Counted from the first letter of the stretch, positions 24,368 through 34,492 are shown. The stretch: DNA of 64,000 nucleotides from Hordeum vulgare subsp. vulgare (GCF_904849725.1 NC_058520.1:317823186-317887185), one strand, 5' to 3'. Program-made: numbers and translations. The notes: generated from the letters alone by a model not told the origin.

Positions 24368-26013
24368 TGAAAGTGCATACTATGCCCCTAATTGTCTTTT
24401 GGTGTTAATGACAACACATACATAGGAAACTAATCCTATTTGTTGAGTGTATCTCAGGACGGCAAGTACTTTAGTAGATTAAGATTTATGTGCCAAAGGT
24501 TGCCTGAAAATATTGGTGATTCATATTTCGAGAAGACTCGGGATTAAGAAGAGATGCTGTAGAATAGTCCTGTGAGTTTAGTGATATTGAGTATAGGGAT
24601 TCCGCACTATTAAGAGGGGATCACTGGCTTTGCGATAAACTTGCTCATACCACATCTCTACAACCATATCAAACACCACATACTGTCCACTATCTACAAC
24701 TCAATATATGTCCAATTACCTCGGACATCCGGCTCCCTCCGGACGTCCGAGGGCCGGACGTCCGGCTGGCTTTGGAAATCCGCAGCCAGACACCAGTAGT
24801 TTGTTGGAACTATATCTCGGAAATCCGGCTACCTCCGGACGTCCGAGGGCCGGACATCTGGCCAAGCTCCGGAAATCCAGAGGTCAACACCAGTAGTTTG
24901 TGTGCACTATATCTCGGAAATCCGGCCCCCTCCGGACGTCCGAGCGCCGGATGTCCGACACCCGTCGGAAATCCGAAAGCCACCACCAGTAGAAATTGTG
25001 TTGTATAACACGGACTTCCGGGCCACTCCGGTCGTCCGGCTGCTGATGAATTCAAATAGGTTCATGCACATCTACATGCCTTGGACGACCGACCACTGTC
25101 GGACGTCCCGCCGCTGATGAATTTAGAAGAGCTCCAGTCATGCCTACAGGTCTCGGACGTCCGACTCCCTCCGGACGTCCGGCCCCTCACGGACGCCCGG
25201 ACATCCGACAAGTGTCGGACGTCCGGACCCTCTTTGACTTATTGCACCTCCAACGGCTGGATTTCACTCCACACTATATATACTCTTCTCCCACCTCGTG
25301 AAAGGGGATTCAACACAGCTAAGATACATCCAAGAACACATTTCCTCTCACTCACTCTTGTCTACACTAAATCCTAGATCCCAAGAGCATTTGTGAGTCC
25401 TTTAGAGTGTTGTTCCAATCAAAGATAGATCGTCTCCCTCTCCTCCTTCTCACCAAAGTGGTTTGTGATTTGAGCAAGTTTTGAGCAATCCCCGTGATCT
25501 TGTTACTCTTGGAGGTTGGAGACTCCTAGGCGGTAGGAGTCTTTGGAGAGGAATCAAACCATTGTGATATCCCCCGGAAAGTTTGTGAAGGTTTGGAAGC
25601 CACATCAAGGCTTACCACTAGTGGTTGAGAAACGCCTTCGTGGAGTTATCTCAAAGGGAGAATAGGGTGAGCCTTCGTGGCGTTGGTGTGCCTTCGTGGT
25701 AACATCTGCCCCTCTAATGGTGACGTAGCTTCCCTCCAAGGAAGTGAACATCGGGATACATCCTTGTCTCTCTCGGAGTTTCGGTTATTCCTAACCCTAA
25801 CTGTCTACTTGTGTTAATCCTTATTACATACTTGTATTTGCTTATTGTTTACCGCTTGCCTTGCTTCACTCATAATAGCTTACTCTTTGTCATAGCAATT
25901 ATTAGGCTTACACTTATATTTCGCACTTTAGCCTAAAATTGCTAAGTAATTATTAAAATTTGGATTTGTACCTATTCACCCCCCCCCCTCTAGGTCCATC
26001 TCGATCCTTTTCA
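24368..26013 (+). repeat. Element A 5' LTR
   Basis: The LTR is 1646 bases, starting TGAAAGTGCATAC and ending CGATCCTTTTCA. It contains a palindrome-rich U3 block (24722-25225), a TATA box at 25275-25282 and a run of C residues near 25979-25988. It is identical to the 3' LTR in its first 382 bases except for one C/T change at 24712, then differs much more in the palindrome block. Confidence 0.95.
24722..25282 (+). promoter_or_regulatory. Element A LTR promoter: CGGACGTCCG palindromes and TATA box
   Basis: Exact copies of the 10-bp palindrome CGGACGTCCG start at 24740, 24755, 24836, 24933, 25154, 25172 and 25216. At least eight variants of the form CGGANNTCCG lie between them. The core GACGTC is the C-box bound by plant bZIP factors (family knowledge). 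A TATA box TATATATA is at 25275-25282, 49 bases after the last palindrome. Clustered CGG..CCG palindromes in U3 are known in Sireviruses. Confidence 0.75.
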
Positions 26014-26015
26014 AT

Positions 26016-26027
26016 TGGTATCAGAGC
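26016..26027 (+). promoter_or_regulatory. Element A primer-binding site, tRNA-Met
   Basis: TGGTATCAGAGC follows the 5' LTR by 2 bases and is the perfect 12-base complement of the initiator tRNA-Met 3' end. Confidence 0.95.
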
Positions 26028-26067
26028 CTCGTGCTCTATTTGTGTGGCTTAACCGCCCTAGAGCGAG

Positions 26068-28626
26068 ATGGACGTGGATCCAGCTGCAGTAGCTCCAGTG
26101 GAGAGGGACGGGACTTCCGCGGAAGTCAAGTCTTTCACCTCTGAGGACCTGGAACGGGCCCTTGCCAAGCAAAAAGAGGAGCATGGTGCTTCTATTGAGT
26201 CCATAATTCAAATGAGAGTAGGAGCACTAACCACGAGGACAACCACGTCCCCGAGGGCCTCAGGGCCCCACGTGCATGGTACTTCATTTGGCCAACCTCC
26301 TCCGAAGAGGAACCAAACCAGTGTTCCATGGCTTTATGCTAAGTCTCAAATTGAGAAACCTAAGTACAATCCTGGAGGAAAACCTCCTTTGCTTGATGAC
26401 AATTCCGATTTTGCTTTGTGGAGAGTTGGTATGCAGGATCATCTTAGGTACGCCAATGATGAGATGCTGGACATCCACGAGTATGGGTACAATCCTGTTG
26501 ATCCAAGATGCCTCACGCCCAGAGAAACTTATGACAAGCATCTCAATGACACTGCGATCATGTGCATAAGAAAGGGGATGAATGACAAGCAACGAAGACC
26601 TTACATTCACATCACAAGTGCCAAGGAATTGTGGGACAGCATCATAAGGACCAAGACCGGTACCTCCACTCTTCGGCTTGCTCAATATGAAATTGGCAAG
26701 GGGCAATTACAGAATTTCGGTATGGAAAAGGGTGAATCTCCCAAGCAACTACTAGAACGGCTCATGACTCTCGCCGCAGACATTGAGTCATGTGACTGTG
26801 ACAAGACGCAAGATGGTTTCAATCTGACCAAGAGATTTGTTGTGGACAAGTTACTTCATGCTCTTGCTCCATATCACCATCAAATGGTATGGGACATGAG
26901 GCAGCATCATCCTTTCAAAGAAATGACTCCAGATGACATCATATCCACTTTCCAATTATTTGAAGAGTCAAAGGCAAATGCAACAAAGCACCTAGCCATG
27001 CATGGCACTTCAACATCAAAGATCAATCTTGCTTTGAAAGCCAAGCATGAGTATGACGAAGAAGAAAGTGAGGAAGAAGAAGGTGATGATGACTGTCAAG
27101 ATGGTGATGATGTTGACTCTGATGAAAGCCCATCGTTTGAGGACATTGCTCTCTTTGTGAAGAAGTTCAGTGCAGGGAAGTTCAAGGGAAGATTTCCAAA
27201 GAAGAAGGTAAGAAAATGCTATAACTGTGAGGAAACCAACCACTTCTCCAACGACTGCCCTTATGAGAAGAGAGAAGACAAACCAAGGTTTCCAAAGACC
27301 TTTGTAAAGAAGAAGTTACCAAACCCTATGAACTCCAAGTCCAAGAGGACAGATGGAAGAGCAATGGTTGCACAAGAAGAATCAGATCCAGAAGATGTTG
27401 GTGGAGTTGCCGGAGTAGCTCAGGATACACAGAGTACCTTGAGGCTAGTCAACAAAAGTGGTGATGTTGTTCACTACAACTATATGAAGGACTACAAGGG
27501 CAATGCTCACAAGTGTTTGATGGCAAAGACTGCCATGGGAGATGGGCAAGACCAAAGCTCCCATGATAAGGTTAAGGTAACCCCACGGTTAAACTCTTTC
27601 AGTCTAGTTTCTACCTCTTCTGATGAGTATCTTGATGCGGAAGATCATTATGAGGATAATGATTTAGATCATCCCATGTTTGCTAAAATGAACAAATTTA
27701 TGTGCTCTCTCAAAGGAAAGAAGCTCACTATGTTTCGCATACTTATGGAAATGGTGAGTAAGCACACCAATACCATCAATGAACTCAAAACCGTCGTCAC
27801 TGAGGAGAAGGAGAGAAATGAACTCCTTGAGCAAAAAGTCCTTTATGAGGAAGCACAAAATGATGCATTATGTTCAAAAGTAGGTGAAAACCTTGATAAA
27901 CATGCTAATGATCTTGCCTCCTTGAAAAAGGCTGAAAATGTGTGCACAGAATTACTAAATGATAAAGACCGACTTGTGAACTCTCATGCTTCTCTTTCTA
28001 AGGACTGTGAGCGTCTATCTGTGTCTCTCAAAGACAAGGAAGAGAAACTCACTGTTCTTACAAAGAGCTTTGAGGCACTTAAGTTCACTTATCTTGACAC
28101 TCTAGCTAAGGCCTACTCCTCACCTATTATCAATGTTGATACCTGCACTACTAACCCTAGTAGTGAACTGACATCTATCCTTGAGGAAAACTGTTCATTA
28201 AGGGCACAGCTAGACAGAGGTCTCATGACATGTGCACAAGGACAAAAGACTCTCAATGAGATCTTAAGTCGACACAATGGAGGTGTCGCAAAGGAAGGGC
28301 TTGGGTTCAACCCAATTACTGCCAAGAAAAGTGCATCTGCTCTGAAGTGTACCAATCCTCTTAAGGAAATATTTTTACGAGAGGGACACACGGAGAAAGG
28401 TAAGGTTGTGAGTGGATCGGCCACTAGGGGTCCGTCTACTCACAACAAGACAACCGAATTCATGCCGCCATCCTATGTACTACGCAAATCAAAGGAAGGA
28501 GAGGTCTATGCTAAATTCGTTGGTCAACTTAATGCATTTCGATTCTATGCTATTTGGGTCCCTAAGACTCTTGTAACTAATGTGAAAGGCCTCATGACAA
28601 AATGGGTACCTCAAACCAAGTCTTAA
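26068..28626 (+). CDS. gag: Element A Gag protein
   Basis: This is an intact frame of 852 residues for the capsid-forming nucleic-acid-binding protein of virus-like particles. Residues about 95-310 carry the Copia Gag core (starts near KYNPGGKPPLLDDNSDF). An acidic stretch follows. The zinc knuckle CYNCEETNHFSNDC at residues 384-397 has the full CX2CX4HX4C set. Residues about 530-740 are rich in heptad-like Leu, Lys and Glu and probably form a coiled coil. The ATG at 26068 is the first after the primer site. The TAA at 28624-28626 lies just before the protease, which is in the +1 frame. The length is typical of the long Sirevirus Gag. The frame shows no lesion. Confidence 0.9.
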   Translation: MDVDPAAVAPVERDGTSAEVKSFTSEDLERALAKQKEEHGASIESIIQMRVGALTTRTTTSPRASGPHVHGTSFGQPPPKRNQTSVPWLYAKSQIEKPKYNPGGKPPLLDDNSDFALWRVGMQDHLRYANDEMLDIHEYGYNPVDPRCLTPRETYDKHLNDTAIMCIRKGMNDKQRRPYIHITSAKELWDSIIRTKTGTSTLRLAQYEIGKGQLQNFGMEKGESPKQLLERLMTLAADIESCDCDKTQDGFNLTKRFVVDKLLHALAPYHHQMVWDMRQHHPFKEMTPDDIISTFQLFEESKANATKHLAMHGTSTSKINLALKAKHEYDEEESEEEEGDDDCQDGDDVDSDESPSFEDIALFVKKFSAGKFKGRFPKKKVRKCYNCEETNHFSNDCPYEKREDKPRFPKTFVKKKLPNPMNSKSKRTDGRAMVAQEESDPEDVGGVAGVAQDTQSTLRLVNKSGDVVHYNYMKDYKGNAHKCLMAKTAMGDGQDQSSHDKVKVTPRLNSFSLVSTSSDEYLDAEDHYEDNDLDHPMFAKMNKFMCSLKGKKLTMFRILMEMVSKHTNTINELKTVVTEEKERNELLEQKVLYEEAQNDALCSKVGENLDKHANDLASLKKAENVCTELLNDKDRLVNSHASLSKDCERLSVSLKDKEEKLTVLTKSFEALKFTYLDTLAKAYSSPIINVDTCTTNPSSELTSILEENCSLRAQLDRGLMTCAQGQKTLNEILSRHNGGVAKEGLGFNPITAKKSASALKCTNPLKEIFLREGHTEKGKVVSGSATRGPSTHNKTTEFMPPSYVLRKSKEGEVYAKFVGQLNAFRFYAIWVPKTLVTNVKGLMTKWVPQTKS

Positions 28627-28636
28627 TTCTTTACAG

Positions 28637-30391
28637 GCTATTTTCTCCGGTGGAGCAAAATGGGTGATCGACAGTGGATGCACCAATCATATGACCGGAG
28701 ATAGTAACTTACTCTATGACTTCATGCAAGGCATTCGACCATACATGAGCATTGTATTTGGTGGAGGGTCGAAAGGGCAGGTAATTGGGTTGGGCAAGGT
28801 GGCAATCACTAATGACATGTCTATTGCAAATGTAATGCTTGTCCAATCTCTTCAATATCATTTACTTTCAGTTCGCCAATTGGCTTCCTTCGGTTATGAC
28901 ACACTATTTGGACTAATGGATGTGGAAGTCCTTAAGAGAGACACTCTTGAAGTGGCTTTTATTGGAGAGTTGGATGGCAACCTTTACACGGTTGATTTCT
29001 CGAAAGAGAGCACTTTCCATACAACTTGTCTAATGGCCAAGGCCGACATGGGATGGCTGTGGCATCGCCGGCTCGCCCATGTTGGCATGAAAAATCTTCA
29101 AAATATCTTAAACAGTAATCACATTCTTGGACTAACAAATGTATCTTTTAAGAAAGATCGTGTGTGCAGTCCATGCATAGCTGGGAAGCAACATCAATCA
29201 AGACATCCACCCAAGAATGTTGTATCCACTTCGAGGCCGTTAGAGCTCCTTCATGTGGATCTATTTGGGCCTCCTTCATGGGCAAGTCTTGGAGGGAAAA
29301 AGTATGGCCTAGTCATTGTTGATGATTACTCAAGATATACATGGGTGTTCTTTCTCAAGTCCAAGGACGAGACAAAGGTCACTTTCATTGATTTTGCCAA
29401 ACAAGCCCAGCGGAAGTTTGACAAGGACATTAAGGCAGTAAGAAGTGATAATGGCTCTGAGTTCAAGAACTACACCCTAGAAGAATTTCTGAGTGATGAG
29501 GGGATTGAACATCACTACTCTGCACCTTACACTCCCCAACAAAATGGTGTGGCAGAAAGGAAGAACCGGACACTTGTGGAAATGGCAAGGTCCATGTTCG
29601 ATGAATACAAGTCTCCACATAGCTTTTGGGCTGAGGCCGTCAACACAGCATGTCATGCATCAAACCGGCTCTTCCTCCGATCAATACTGGAGAAAACTCC
29701 ATATGAGCTCCTAACTGGGAACAAGCCCAATGTTAAGTACTTTCGTGTGTTTGGATGCAAATGCTTCTTCCTCAACAAACGAGAACGGTTAGGGAAATTT
29801 CAATCCAAAACAACTGAAGGGATTTTTGTTGGCTATGGGTCAAACTCTCACGCCTACAGAGTCTACAACAAATCCATTGGATGTGTTATAGAAACCTGTG
29901 ACGTGACGTTTGATGAATTTAACCGCTACCATGGGGAGCAAGTTGATCTAAATGTTGCAGGTGAAGAACACTCCCCACAAGATATCTTAAACATGGGTGT
30001 AGGTGCACTTCTGCCTATGGAAAAAAGACCCCATGATGATGATGAAGATGATGAGAACATATCGCATCCTCAAGACAGTTCACTACCCATACCTCCATAA
30101 GATATTAGCACACCCATCATGCCAGTTGTTGAGGATCAAGTAGGAGATAACACTCAAGAACAAGTTGATCTTCAAGAGGTAGACCAAAGTATGGGTATGC
30201 TTGATGATGAACCTCAACAGGTGCAACGCGAAGAGGAATATCTTCCTCCGCACATAAATGATCCATATGTTGAGGACATTGATGATGGAAACAAAGTTGA
30301 ACCTCGTGAAACCTTGACCTCCATCATGGCACGTGTGGGCGGTCTGTTGATATTGATCAAATCCTCACAGGCGTATCGGAAGGTAGAGTGA
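28637..30391 (+). pseudogene. pol: Element A protease and integrase, broken
   Basis: This is the N-terminal half of Pol. The aspartic protease signature is WVIDSGCTNHMTG, with the catalytic Asp at 28670-28672. The integrase zinc region has WHRRLAH and a CSPC pair. The catalytic core retains HVDLFGP, RSDNGSEF and NGVAERKN, so all three acidic residues are present. The frame runs from 28637 to a TAA at 30098-30100, continues in the same frame to about 30340, then shifts by one base into the reverse transcriptase frame. It is joined to gag by neither frame nor ATG. TTCTTTACAG directly before 28637 looks like a splice acceptor, so splicing or frameshifting are both possible. Confidence 0.85.
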
Positions 30392-31215
30392 CTCGTAAAC
30401 AATTAACAAACTTTTGTGCTCACTTTTCGTTTGTCTCTAGTACCGTGCCACACAGGGTTCAGGATGCACTATGTGACAACGACTGGCTACTTGCTATGCC
30501 AGAAGAGCTAAACAGTTTCACACGCAATGAAGTATGGTCATTGGTAGAACGACCAACTGAAGAACATAATGTCATTGGAACTAAATGGATTTTCAAGAAC
30601 AAGGAAGATGAGAACGGGACTGTTTTACGCAACAAGGCAAGGTTAGTAGCACAGGGGTACTCCCAAGTTGAAGGTTTGGACTTTGGTGAAACTTTCGCCC
30701 CTGTTGCTCGTCTTGAGTCCATTCGCATTTTATTGGCCTATGTTGCTTTCAATGGTTTTACCTTGCATCAAATGGATGTGAAAAGTTCTTTTCTTAACGA
30801 TCCTCTACAAGAAGAGGTATATGTATCACAACCACCTGGGTTTGTTGACCCTCATCACAAAGACCATGTATATAAACTTCACAAGGCACTTTATGGTCTT
30901 AAACAAGCACCCCGTGCTTGGTACGATCATCTTAAGAAGTTCCTACTAGATGATGGCTTTGTGGTGGGGGTGATTGATCCCACTCTTTTTACTAAGAGGG
31001 AAAATGGTGATTTGATCTTATGCCAAATCTATGTAGATGACATCATTTTTGGTTCTCCTAACATCCATTTGTGCAAGAAGTTTGCGGCCTCCATGACCCG
31101 GACCTTTGAGATGTCACTCAACATGGACTTGAAGTTCTTTCTTGGTTTTCAAATACAACAATTTCAAGAAGGGATTTTTTTGTCTCAAACTAAGTATCTC
31201 AAGGATTCCTTTTGA
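30388..31215 (+). pseudogene. pol: Element A reverse transcriptase, C-terminal loss
   Basis: This copies element RNA into DNA. The Copia RT motifs are in order: [60 protein letters not shown] and the catalytic YVDD at 31030-31041. The frame ends at a TGA at 31213-31215, right after QTKYLKDSF. The stretch that normally links the fingers-palm region to the conserved [11 protein letters not shown] segment is missing, so the break is a deletion of roughly 30 codons that also changed frame. The catalytic residues are intact. Confidence 0.9.
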
Positions 31216-31894
31216 CCCATCTACTTATCGCTCCATGATTGGTTCGCTGCTTTACCTTTGCGCATCTAGACCAGACATCATGTTAAGTGTAGGAATATGT
31301 GCTAGATTTCAAGCTTCCCCTATGGAAAGCCATCACACGGCGGTTAAGCACATTCTTAGATACCTTGTTCACACCCCAAAGTTAGGCTTATGGTACCCTA
31401 AGGATGCAAAGTTTGATCTTATTGGGTATTCTGATGCGGATTGGGCCGGTGATAAAGAGGGACGGAACTCCACTTCCGGTGCATGTCAGTTTCTTGGACG
31501 CTCGTTGGTAAGTTGGTCCTCGAAGAAGCAGAACTATGTTTCTCTCTCCACGGCCGAGGCCGAATATATTGCAGCCGTAAGCTGTGCTACTCAATTGCTA
31601 TGGATGAGACAAACACTGAAGGATTATGGTATCATGTATCGACACGTTCCTCTTCTCTGTGATAATGAAAGTGCCATAAAGATCTCCGTAAACCCCATTG
31701 ATCAGCCTCGCACAAAACATATTGATATTAGGTATCATTTCTTGAGAGACCATGTGCAAAAGGGTGACATTGATATTACCCATGTGGGTACCGACATGCA
31801 GTTAGACGACATTTTCACCAAGCCACTTAGCGTAGCTAGGTTCTGTCAACTTAGGCGTGAACTTGGTATCTTGGAGCTTGACAACATATCTTGA
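31211..31894 (+). pseudogene. pol: Element A RNase H domain
   Basis: This is the C-terminal part of Pol, in a different frame from the RT. It starts with the RT connection segment [18 protein letters not shown] and continues into RNase H. The acidic active-site residues are present in YSDADWAGD, TAEAEYIAA and LCDNESAIK. It ends with a natural-looking stop after ILELDNIS. RNase H degrades RNA in RNA-DNA hybrids. Only the upstream deletion separates it from the RT. Confidence 0.85.
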
Positions 31895-32135
31895 AATCTT
31901 GCACACATACATACACTCACATTATGGTTGTGTCTTGATGTGCGCATATATTTAGGGGGAGTGCGTCGTAATTCTATGTGTTTTTAAGCTTACAACGTAC
32001 GCACAGATCATTCCATGCATGTAATGCTTCTAGAAAAACAGTGCTCATAGTTTGTTTTATATATATATACCATGCAAGTCATCATCATCAAAACAAAATT
32101 ACCAGAACTCCCCCCCCCCCCTCCTCTCTCTCTCT

Positions 32136-32274
32136 CGGAAGTCCGGCTCATCTCGGACGTCCGGCGCCAGAAAACCCTCCGGACGTCCGACGCCTCTCGG
32201 ACGTCCGGTGCCAGAACACCCTCCGGACGTCCGACGCCTCTCGGACGTCCGAGGCCTCGGGGCCCCTATATAAA
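32136..32274 (+). promoter_or_regulatory. Internal promoter of element A: ordered palindrome array and TATA box
   Basis: One CGGAAGTCCG (32136) and five exact CGGACGTCCG (32154, 32180, 32198, 32224, 32242) are spaced 18, 26, 18, 26 and 18 bases. This is a 44-base unit holding two palindromes. A TATA box TATATAAA follows at 32267-32274, 15 bases after the last palindrome. The DNA after it is pyrimidine-rich and GC-rich, like a plant leader. This is not LTR sequence, yet uses the same palindrome as the LTR. Confidence 0.7.
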
Positions 32275-32562
32275 GCTGGGCGCGGGGGCTGGGCATTTTC
32301 CCTAATCCCCTGCGCCCCCTTTTCCCCAGCCGCCGCCGCCAGCCCTGGATACCGCTCGAGGGGCTCCTCCTCCTCCTCCCCAGCGCCGCCACCTTCGAGA
32401 TCGAGCCGATCTCCTCCGCGGATCCCCTCCTTCTCCGTCCGTATTCTTCACGGGATCCATCTCATGTTGCTCCTCCGTCTTTTCTCGCATTGGATTTAAT
32501 TTCTCCCATGTCTCTCCTTGTTCGTTCCTCATTTGGGGAATTTTTCATCCGCGTAGGGCTCC

Positions 32563-34122
32563 ATGGGCAAGACCAAGCACACCGCTTGGAAGACCGTGGC
32601 CGGCTCATCCTCTCGCATCCCTATGAACACGGGGTCGGAATCGGATGAGCCACACCGTCCCTTCAAACGGGCTGCCCGGCGTTCTCCGCCCCGGCGGTCG
32701 CCGTCTCCCTCGTCGTCTGATGATGCTGACCCCGACTTCGAGGAGGAGCTTGCCGCCGAGGAACTTCCTCAACCCGTCGCTCGAAGGTCCAAGCTCGGGT
32801 CTCGCAGGGCATCCTACATGCCACAACCGCCTCCTGCCCAGCCTGAAGGTGAAGCTCGTCGCATCTCTTTAGAGCCTCCTCCCACGTTTGGTCGTAATAT
32901 CACAAACTTTACCACACTTGGGGCAGCTTCCTATCTTACTTTCCGCCGCGACGTAAATCAATACGAGGTCGGCAGTGATTCTACGGATTCACGTTTTCGC
33001 ACAAACGTCCAGGCAGACGTCTTTTCCACGGTCATAGTTCCTAAGGGGTTATCTAATCATATTTACAATATTATTGAGCATATTCGCAAGCACCCGGCGA
33101 AATATCCGGGTGCCTTTGAGCTTATTGAGTCTTCGGGGCTTGCCGCCCTGTTTGCTTTTCATTGCGACTATAATGCTGCTGCCATTCACCAGTTCTATGC
33201 CACATGTCATTTTGGCTCCGACAACACTGTCACCTGGATGACCTCTGACGTTCGCTTCAAAGCCACTTATGCTACTTTTGTTGCCGCTCTGGGTTTTCCC
33301 CATTCCGGTCATAAAATACATAAGGATGATCCTAACCATGCGCCTAAGAATATTGAAGTGTGTGGACACCTCCTCAAACCACTACATGAGCTTGATGAGG
33401 ATGAGCACCAGAAGGACCTCAACCAGGTATCCATCTGGCGCTCACCTTTCTTCATTATCTTTCAGTGTGTCATCCGCACCATCTATCCCAAGATGGGTGA
33501 TAAGGGTTCTTGCAGTGGCTATTGTATCGATATCATGTACCACTTGTTCGAGAACCCCAAGACCAAAATCAATGTGCCCCATTTCCTATGGCATGAGATT
33601 CGGCTTGCTAGCTTTCAGTACAAGCGAGCCTTTCCTCATGCTCCTTTCATCCAGGCTCTTATTAACCACGTTGCTGATTTCTTTGTGGCTACCACTCACA
33701 TCCATCGCAAGTGGACCATTCCCGCTCACATGGCGAATGATTTTGCTCCCAAGAGCGCCCCTTCTTCCTCTACTACCACTCGCCGCACTGCTGCACGGGC
33801 CGCCACCCCTTCATCTAGCTCCGCGTCTCTCGGTCGCATTGCCAAATTCCTTGGCAAAGCTCACTCTGCGCTGATGAAGGCTGTTTCCTTTCAGTGTGGT
33901 CAAACCCATGATGTGGTTTCCCGCTTAGTTTCCTCCCAGAATGCCCTCAAGGCTCGTCTGAGAGCCTCGGGAGATCTTGATGTGAGTGATGATGAGGCCC
34001 CTCCTGCTGCTCCTTCCATTGATTTTGGCTTCCCTTCTGGTCCTGAGTGGTCTGAGTTCTTTGACGAGGCTCGGGGCAGTGGTTTGGCTGATGATGCCGA
34101 TGATGATGGTGATGAGCTCTGA
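32563..34122 (+). CDS. Element A accessory protein after pol, function unknown
   Basis: This intact 519-residue frame in the sense strand lies between pol and the 3' LTR. The start CTCCATGGGC fits a good plant start context. The leader from the internal TATA box is about 260 bases. Residues 1-110 are Ser/Pro/Arg/Glu-rich and look disordered. Residues about 125-395 are compact, with DYNAAAIHQFYATCHF at about 201-216, a Trp-containing segment and KATYATFVAALGF. The C-terminal 120 residues are Ser-rich then very acidic (ends DDADDDGDEL). There is no signal peptide or membrane helix, so an envelope role is not supported. The core resembles the Pfam Transposase_32 type by memory, and the broken gene of element B. 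While gag is also open, pol is not. An open frame here suggests recent selection or chance. Confidence 0.75.
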   Translation: MGKTKHTAWKTVAGSSSRIPMNTGSESDEPHRPFKRAARRSPPRRSPSPSSSDDADPDFEEELAAEELPQPVARRSKLGSRRASYMPQPPPAQPEGEARRISLEPPPTFGRNITNFTTLGAASYLTFRRDVNQYEVGSDSTDSRFRTNVQADVFSTVIVPKGLSNHIYNIIEHIRKHPAKYPGAFELIESSGLAALFAFHCDYNAAAIHQFYATCHFGSDNTVTWMTSDVRFKATYATFVAALGFPHSGHKIHKDDPNHAPKNIEVCGHLLKPLHELDEDEHQKDLNQVSIWRSPFFIIFQCVIRTIYPKMGDKGSCSGYCIDIMYHLFENPKTKINVPHFLWHEIRLASFQYKRAFPHAPFIQALINHVADFFVATTHIHRKWTIPAHMANDFAPKSAPSSSTTTRRTAARAATPSSSSASLGRIAKFLGKAHSALMKAVSFQCGQTHDVVSRLVSSQNALKARLRASGDLDVSDDEAPPAAPSIDFGFPSGPEWSEFFDEARGSGLADDADDDGDEL

Positions 34123-34492
34123 GTTTGGTTGGTGTTATTGATGGCTCCCTTTTTGGTACTTGGTGCCAAAGGGGGAGTAATGTATCGTAGTTAAATTTTT
34201 ATTCTCGTCATTTTTAGTCTTTGGAGATTTAATGTAATGGATAAAACTCATGTATGGCTACTTATGGATGGTTGTGATTTGCTATGATATCATCATAGAC
34301 TACTATGTCTTGATTCTTTGTTTCTATGATGATCTGTTATACTTCCATGTTGATCCATTTGGAGCTTCGATTTCTTTATCATGCATATCCTAAGGGGGAG
34401 CTCCGTACTAAATATCTCCTAGACTATAATGTATGGTTAATATTTTGGAGACCTATGTATATGTTGTCATCAACTACCAAAAAGGGGGAGAT
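34123..34492 (+). other. Element A 3' untranslated region
   Basis: This is AT-rich non-coding DNA between the accessory stop and the 3' LTR, with three AGGGGGAG motifs. No gene is seen. Confidence 0.7.

Larger units (their letters stand above)
31954..34490 (+). promoter_or_regulatory. Element A polypurine motifs (four AGGGGGAG)
   Basis: AGGGGGAG occurs at 31954-31961 just after pol, 34170-34177 just after the accessory gene, 34393-34400, and 34483-34490 next to the 3' LTR. The last, in AAAAAGGGGGAGAT, is the functional-position tract. Repeated tracts are a Sirevirus trait. Confidence 0.75.

Noticed and set aside
24722..25225. CRISPR-like or satellite array
   Set aside because: The repeats are 10-base palindromes with irregular spacing inside an LTR promoter, and the source is a plant genome.
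32563..34122. Envelope-like protein of element A
   Set aside because: Some Sireviruses have an envelope-like gene in this place, but I see no signal peptide, membrane helix or coiled-coil fusion pattern here.
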